The position numbers and the translations under genes were made by a program. A stretch of DNA of 64,000 bases, taken from the NCBI GenBank assembly GCA_029983675.1, contig JASBYY010000009.1:4071-68070 (forward strand). Reading direction: 5' to 3'. The notes under the pieces are model-generated. The model did no database searches. It saw only the letters and a list, made by a program, of their open reading frames with translations, and had not been told where the DNA came from. This stretch comes from Bacteroidales bacterium (GTDB lineage Bacteria; Bacteroidota; Bacteroidia; Bacteroidales; F082). Shown piece after piece: positions 60,361 to 64,000 of the stretch; position 1 is the stretch's first letter, and the number at the start of each line of letters is the position of its first letter.

Positions 60361-62010
60361 TTACCAATTATTCTCCATAAACATTTTCAATGCTTGTTCT
60401 AACGAATTACCGGCTTGCATGGCATCCAAAATCCGGTTGGTTTTCCGATTGGCACCACTATACGATATGCCTTCCAAGACAGCAATTTCCGCATCATTCC
60501 AGCCAGAAACCGCCAGACAGCAATGCCGCAAATCGGAGCTTGAAAGCCTTGGATAAGACCGGAGCAGCCGGATAGAAAATTCCGGAAAACAATCGTTCAT
60601 CGTCCGCACCAACTCGATCAAATCCGTATCGCGCAGCTTAAGTTTCGGATACATGGTAACGCTTTTGGTCATAATGTCTTTTCCTGCAACCGAAGCATTG
60701 ATTTTCTGGTATATGTCACTCTTGATATACTGGTTCCAACAGGCCAGAAAGTTAGAATGTGCCGAACGGCGTTGCAATTCCTGTTGCGTATCGGAAAGCT
60801 GCTGCGAGATGTTTTTCAACTGTGCATCCTTTCCTTCGCTCTCCTGCTGGTGCTTTGCCTCAATTACAGTGATTTGCTTTTCTATATGCCGGATGCGACG
60901 ACGATTGTGGATGATGACGAAAGCAAGTATGCCGAGAGCAAGTACCGCAAACACGATAATGATAGGAAGCTCCAGTTTCCTTTCCGGGTGTTTTGCTCCG
61001 GAAGCAGTGCGTTCGGCAATAAATTGCGCATACAGGTAATCTATCTCCATTTTTGTCGGCACCTTGTTGGCTTCGCTAAAAGTGCTTGAGACATAATAAT
61101 TTGTGAAATAGTTCTCCTTTTCGCTATCTCCCCGCCGACGGTACAGCTCGGCCAAATCAGCGGCCGCATTATTGGTGGCATGAACATCTGTAAAGCGGAA
61201 AGAGCGTTCAAGATACCATATAGCCGAATCATACTGTTGCTGCGCCAAAAACAAGCCTCCTTTCGAATGCAGAAATAAATTCTCATCCATAGGTGCCAAC
61301 CGGGCCGCCTCGTTAAACTTTTCCAATGCCTTTTCATACTCCTTATTGACCTGATAGATGGAGCCTTCATTTCGTATCATGGCTGCTTCGCCAACGGTAT
61401 CATGCACCTTATTAAAATAAACGGCAGCATTCTGAAAGGATGTCATGGCCTGATGCATCAAATTGTAGTCATACAAAATCTCACCCAAGCGAGTATGAAT
61501 CAAGGCCTTGAATCGTCTTACATGATAGGAGTCGTCGTTGGGGAAATAGGTCTCGACAATTCTCAACGACTGCAAATAGCTGTTAAACACCGCCCCGTCT
61601 TTTTTTGACAAGGCTTTTTCTGTAGCGCAATAATAGTTGGATTCCGCCAAAAGTAACTGTAGCTCTTTATCTTGTGGATACAACTTTGCGAGGCTGTCGT
61701 AAAATGCCACGACCGGTTTCAGATCCTGGCTTTGAGGCGAGAGGATGCCGTTTTTGTACTGCGCCACCACCGATAACAACACATACTCGTTCCTGTCGAA
61801 AACCGACCATTGCGCAATCTCTTCCCTACCCCCAACGCTATCCAGCATGTGCATCGCTCTTGCCGGATGGTGATCCATGACCTGCGTAATGGTTTTCAGT
61901 TCGGAATAGTGATGCGGCGCATCGCGTTCCGACAAGACCTTGTCGTTGCACGACACCATCAACGCCGTCAATAGCAGCAGACCGATTTTTATTCTCACTG
62001 TGAATCTCAT
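60361..62010 (-). CDS. Membrane-anchored TPR lipoprotein with C-terminal HTH-like region
   Basis: 549 residues. A lipoprotein-like signal (IGLLLLTALMVSC, C21) precedes TPR repeats (about 60-320: AAVYFNKVHDTVGEAAMIRN, KEYEKALEKFNEAARLAP, QQYDSAIWYLERSFRF). One transmembrane helix (LPIIIVFAVLALGILAFVII, about 345-365) leads to a coiled coil (about 375-415) and a cytoplasmic C-terminal domain. Its LSSSDLRHCCLAVSGWNDAEI, in two parts, and GISYSGANRKTNRIL resemble a LuxR-like helix-turn-helix. This sensor-TM-DNA-binding layout is known among Bacteroidota regulators. DNA binding is inferred. The combination of a lipobox and a second membrane helix is unusual. Confidence 0.75.
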   Translation of the reverse strand: MRFTVRIKIGLLLLTALMVSCNDKVLSERDAPHHYSELKTITQVMDHHPARAMHMLDSVGGREEIAQWSVFDRNEYVLLSVVAQYKNGILSPQSQDLKPVVAFYDSLAKLYPQDKELQLLLAESNYYCATEKALSKKDGAVFNSYLQSLRIVETYFPNDDSYHVRRFKALIHTRLGEILYDYNLMHQAMTSFQNAAVYFNKVHDTVGEAAMIRNEGSIYQVNKEYEKALEKFNEAARLAPMDENLFLHSKGGLFLAQQQYDSAIWYLERSFRFTDVHATNNAAADLAELYRRRGDSEKENYFTNYYVSSTFSEANKVPTKMEIDYLYAQFIAERTASGAKHPERKLELPIIIVFAVLALGILAFVIIHNRRRIRHIEKQITVIEAKHQQESEGKDAQLKNISQQLSDTQQELQRRSAHSNFLACWNQYIKSDIYQKINASVAGKDIMTKSVTMYPKLKLRDTDLIELVRTMNDCFPEFSIRLLRSYPRLSSSDLRHCCLAVSGWNDAEIAVLEGISYSGANRKTNRILDAMQAGNSLEQALKMFMENNW

Positions 62011-62029
62011 CTGGCTTTACAATATCATG

Positions 62030-62037
62030 CAAAAATA
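62030..62037 (-). promoter_or_regulatory. Promoter -7 element for the TPR-HTH gene
   Basis: The minus strand reads TATTTTTG, 19 nt before ATG 62010; GTTG (62062-62059) is a partial -33 match at 21-nt spacing. Confidence 0.55.
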
Positions 62038-62208
62038 AGATATTATGGCTTTGGTTGACAACTACCGCGAGAAAAAGAAAAAAGCAGGCCGAAAGGAAAA
62101 GATTTTAAAAAACTGAAACATAAATAATTATACTCGAATAGGGTGTCATTCCCATTGGGCAAACGAAGTTTTTTTTCGATGATTGGTTCAAGCGACATGG
62201 AAAATGTG

Positions 62209-62216
62209 TACTTTTG
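62209..62216 (+). promoter_or_regulatory. Promoter -7 element for the tRNA-Ser pair
   Basis: TACTTTTG ends 4 nt before the first tRNA base, so the transcript would begin almost at the mature 5' end. Confidence 0.6.
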
Positions 62217-62220
62217 CCGC

Positions 62221-62308
62221 GGAGACATGGCTGAGCGGTCGATAGCGGCGGTCTTGAAAACCGTTAAACCGAAAGGTTTCGGGGGTTCGAATCCCTCTGT
62301 CTCCGCCA
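62221..62308 (+). tRNA. tRNA-Ser (anticodon TGA)
   Basis: Acceptor GGAGACA pairs with TGTCTCC (62298-62304), discriminator G, encoded CCA (62306-62308). The anticodon loop CTTGAAA (62253-62259) gives TGA, reading UCA. A long variable arm (CCGAAAGG region) identifies a class II serine tRNA; the T-loop is GTTCGAATC. Confidence 0.95.
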
Positions 62309-62344
62309 CGGGCTGTCGAAGCCCGTTCTCATACCGAGCGATTA

Positions 62345-62430
62345 GGAGAGATGCCGGAGTGGTCGATCGGGGCGGTCTCGAAAACCGTTGAACGCTCTGC
62401 GTTCCAAGGGTTCGAATCCCTTTCTCTCCG
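62345..62430 (+). tRNA. tRNA-Ser (anticodon CGA)
   Basis: Acceptor GGAGAGA pairs with TCTCTCC (62423-62429), discriminator G at 62430. The loop CTCGAAA gives anticodon CGA (62379-62381), reading UCG. The variable arm is long. Unlike its neighbour it has no encoded CCA; CTG follows. Its 3' end is the likely integration site of the downstream element. Confidence 0.94.
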
Positions 62431-62439
62431 CTGAACTAA

Positions 62440-62456
62440 CCGGACAATACCGGACA
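62440..62456 (+). repeat. Direct repeat CCGGACA, 10-nt phased
   Basis: CCGGACA occurs at 62440-62446 and 62450-62456, just past the tRNA-Ser end. The spacing is one helical turn, as expected for protein arm-binding sites; integrase binding is a guess. Confidence 0.3.
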
Positions 62457-62466
62457 GTAAGCAGAC

Positions 62467-62502
62467 AAGTCCCACAAATTCAATGATTTGTGGGACTTTT
62501 TT
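62467..62502 (+). terminator. Terminator after tRNA-Ser genes
   Basis: AAGTCCCACAAAT (62467-62479) pairs with ATTTGTGGGACTT (62486-62498), followed by TTTT. Confidence 0.9.
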
Positions 62503-62568
62503 ATCCCCTTGTGTCTGCCTTAAAGTACACCTTTTCGCCCCTAAAAGACAAAGTTCGTAACCTAACTC

Positions 62569-62602
62569 GTACCCCCGACAAACAAAAACGGAAAGGGGGT
62601 AC
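62569..62602. repeat. Inverted repeat GTACCCCC/GGGGGTAC upstream of integrase
   Basis: Perfect 8-bp arms at 62569-62576 and 62595-62602, with an 18-nt spacer, about 100 bp before the integrase gene. A possible regulatory or recombination site. Confidence 0.35.
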
Positions 62603-62676
62603 AGATTGTCCGAAATTGGCGAAGTCCTGTCGTTATTTGGCTTGCCTGCATAGAACTCATTTTTAGAGAATTACAA

Positions 62677-62684
62677 TAGTTTTG
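62677..62684 (+). promoter_or_regulatory. Promoter -7 element for integrase
   Basis: TAGTTTTG, 18 nt before the ATG at 62703. Confidence 0.55.
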
Positions 62685-62702
62685 CAACTTAAAAAGTGAG
62701 TT

Positions 62703-63938
62703 ATGAAATCGACATTCAACATTTGCTTTTACGCAAAGAAAGACAAGCAGAAAGCCAACGGTGCGTACCCCCTTTTCGCCCGTATCACAGTGGACGGCGT
62801 GGCAAGCCGTTTTAACACCAAGCTGGACGTGCTACCCTCTATTTGGGACGGCAAAATGGGCAAGGCTACCGGACGTACTTCGGAAGCCAGCCGCATAAAC
62901 CGTATGCTGGATGATATAAACGCATCCTTGAACACCATTTACCACGAAATGCAGCGGCGTGACAATTATGTGACCGCCGAGAAAGTGAAGAACGAGTTTT
63001 TAGGTCATAGCGAGAGCCACGAAACAATCCTTTCATTGTTCCAAAAGCACAATGACGATGTGAAGCAGCTTGTGGGCATATCCAAGACGATAGCGACCTA
63101 CCGCAAGTATGAAGTGACCCGCCGCCACCTCGCTGAATTTATCCAAAGCAAGTACAACGTATCGGACATATCCATAAAGGAGATAAGCCCGATGTTCATT
63201 ACCGATTTTGAGTTGTATTTGCGTACCGCCTGCAAGTGCGGCTATAACACCACCGCCAAGTTCATGCAGTTCTTCAAGCGTATCATCATCATTGCCCGCA
63301 ACAATGGCATACTGGTGAACGACCCGTTCGCCAATTATAAAATCCGGCTGGAAAAAGTGGACAGGGGTTATCTGACAGAGGACGAGATTAAAATTATCCT
63401 TAAAAAGAAAATGGTTTCCGAGCGGCTGGAACATGTCAGGGACTTGTTCATCTTTGCCTGCTTCACCGGGCTTGCCTATATAGATGTAGCCGGACTTACC
63501 CAAGACAACATTCGCAAATCTTTTGACGGCAACCTTTGGATAATGACAAAACGACAAAAGACCAACACGGACGTTAATGTTCCCCTGCTGGATATTCCCA
63601 AGATGATTTTGAAGAAGTACAAGGGTAAGTTACCGAATGGCAAGATACTTCCCATAATCAGTAATCAGAAACTAAATGCGTACCTGAAAGAGATTGCCGA
63701 TGTGTGCGGTATTAAAAAGAACTTGACATTTCACCTTGCACGCCACACGTTCGCAACGACTACCACGCTGTCAAAAGGTGTACCCATTGAAACGGTGTCT
63801 AAAATGTTGGGACACACGAACATTGAAACGACCCAAATCTATGCCCGCATCACTAACAGCAAGATAGGCAGCGATATGCAAGGGCTTGACAAGAAGTTTG
63901 TCGGCATCGAAAAGATTTACAAGGAAGTCGCCATGTAA
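62703..63938 (+). CDS. Tyrosine recombinase (integrase) of an integrative element
   Basis: 411 residues. N-terminal arm-binding domain (about 1-95, FNICFYAKKDKQKANGAYPL), SAM-like core-binding domain (about 105-205) and catalytic domain (about 220-400). The box II residues are present: HLARHTFATT (H-x-x-R), LGHTNIETTQIYARI (His and the nucleophile Tyr). At the box I position the text is FTGLAYIDVAGL, with alanine where TGLR would place the first catalytic Arg. This resembles integrases of Bacteroides conjugative and mobilizable elements, some of which also lack that arginine. It starts 270 bp after a tRNA-Ser 3' end, reading into the presumed element. Confidence 0.9.
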   Translation: MKSTFNICFYAKKDKQKANGAYPLFARITVDGVASRFNTKLDVLPSIWDGKMGKATGRTSEASRINRMLDDINASLNTIYHEMQRRDNYVTAEKVKNEFLGHSESHETILSLFQKHNDDVKQLVGISKTIATYRKYEVTRRHLAEFIQSKYNVSDISIKEISPMFITDFELYLRTACKCGYNTTAKFMQFFKRIIIIARNNGILVNDPFANYKIRLEKVDRGYLTEDEIKIILKKKMVSERLEHVRDLFIFACFTGLAYIDVAGLTQDNIRKSFDGNLWIMTKRQKTNTDVNVPLLDIPKMILKKYKGKLPNGKILPIISNQKLNAYLKEIADVCGIKKNLTFHLARHTFATTTTLSKGVPIETVSKMLGHTNIETTQIYARITNSKIGSDMQGLDKKFVGIEKIYKEVAM

Positions 63939-63945
63939 ATTTCCA

Positions 63946-63980
63946 GTTACCTATAACCGTGACAAAAACGAATAGGTAAC
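63946..63980. repeat. Inverted repeat GTTACCTAT/ATAGGTAAC after integrase
   Basis: 9-bp perfect arms at 63946-63954 and 63972-63980, followed by a further GGTAAC. It may be an excisionase/regulator site or a weak terminator; the window ends 20 bp later. Confidence 0.35.
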
Positions 63981-64000
63981 GATTTCGGTAACGAAATTCC

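Overview
The window is chromosomal DNA from a member of the Bacteroidota, most likely the order Bacteroidales. Several signals agree. Many genes carry the phylum-specific -7 promoter element TAnnTTTG. The primary sigma factor is short and lacks region 1.1. Four proteins end in type IX secretion (T9SS) sorting domains, which argues for a T9SS-bearing lineage (Porphyromonas-like or an uncultured gut/rumen group) rather than Bacteroides proper. Species cannot be named from the sequence alone.

Layout. 1-585: 3' end of a DUF4301 gene. 675-3881 (minus): thrS-infC-rpmI-rplT translation operon, in which infC appears to start at a non-AUG codon. 4407-7532: rhodanese lipoprotein and a secreted C10 cysteine peptidase fused to a beta-helix. 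7626-15426 (minus): a YbhGFSR-like ABC-2 efflux operon with its own TolC, a KilA-N gene inserted upstream of it, then a TetR regulator; near-identical operator-like sites lie in front of tetR and of tolC. 15579-22369: oligopeptide-binding lipoprotein, trmH, a TPR membrane protein, fmt, HU and recQ. 22613-27074: a His/Cys-rich small protein with a TonB-dependent receptor (metal uptake suspected), then a cation/proton antiporter. 27226-33305: rpsO, pnp, rpoD, rpe, pepD. 33343-33838: a 109-bp MITE-like inverted-repeat element and a frameshifted gene for a short-repeat secreted protein. 33798-38591 (minus): tsaD-dgt-unknown secreted protein. 38650-46391: tamB and an AddA/RecB-like helicase-nuclease, translationally coupled.

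46395-51317 (minus) is the most distinctive locus. A near-consensus promoter and a cobalamin riboswitch precede five tightly packed genes: two T9SS-exported proteins (one with a tandemly duplicated domain), a BtuG-like surface propeller lipoprotein, a tiny Cys-rich protein and a BtuF-like corrinoid-binding lipoprotein. No btuB, btuC or btuD is present in the window. The T9SS proteins are therefore candidate surface components of vitamin B12 capture.

51487-62010: a 1151-residue T9SS adhesin-like protein, a ferredoxin-type aldo/keto reductase, aroQ, a GWxTD-acyltransferase-glycosyltransferase envelope operon, and a membrane-anchored TPR protein with a C-terminal HTH-like region. 62221-64000: two tRNA-Ser genes followed by a tyrosine recombinase, which looks like the left boundary of an integrated mobile element continuing past the window.
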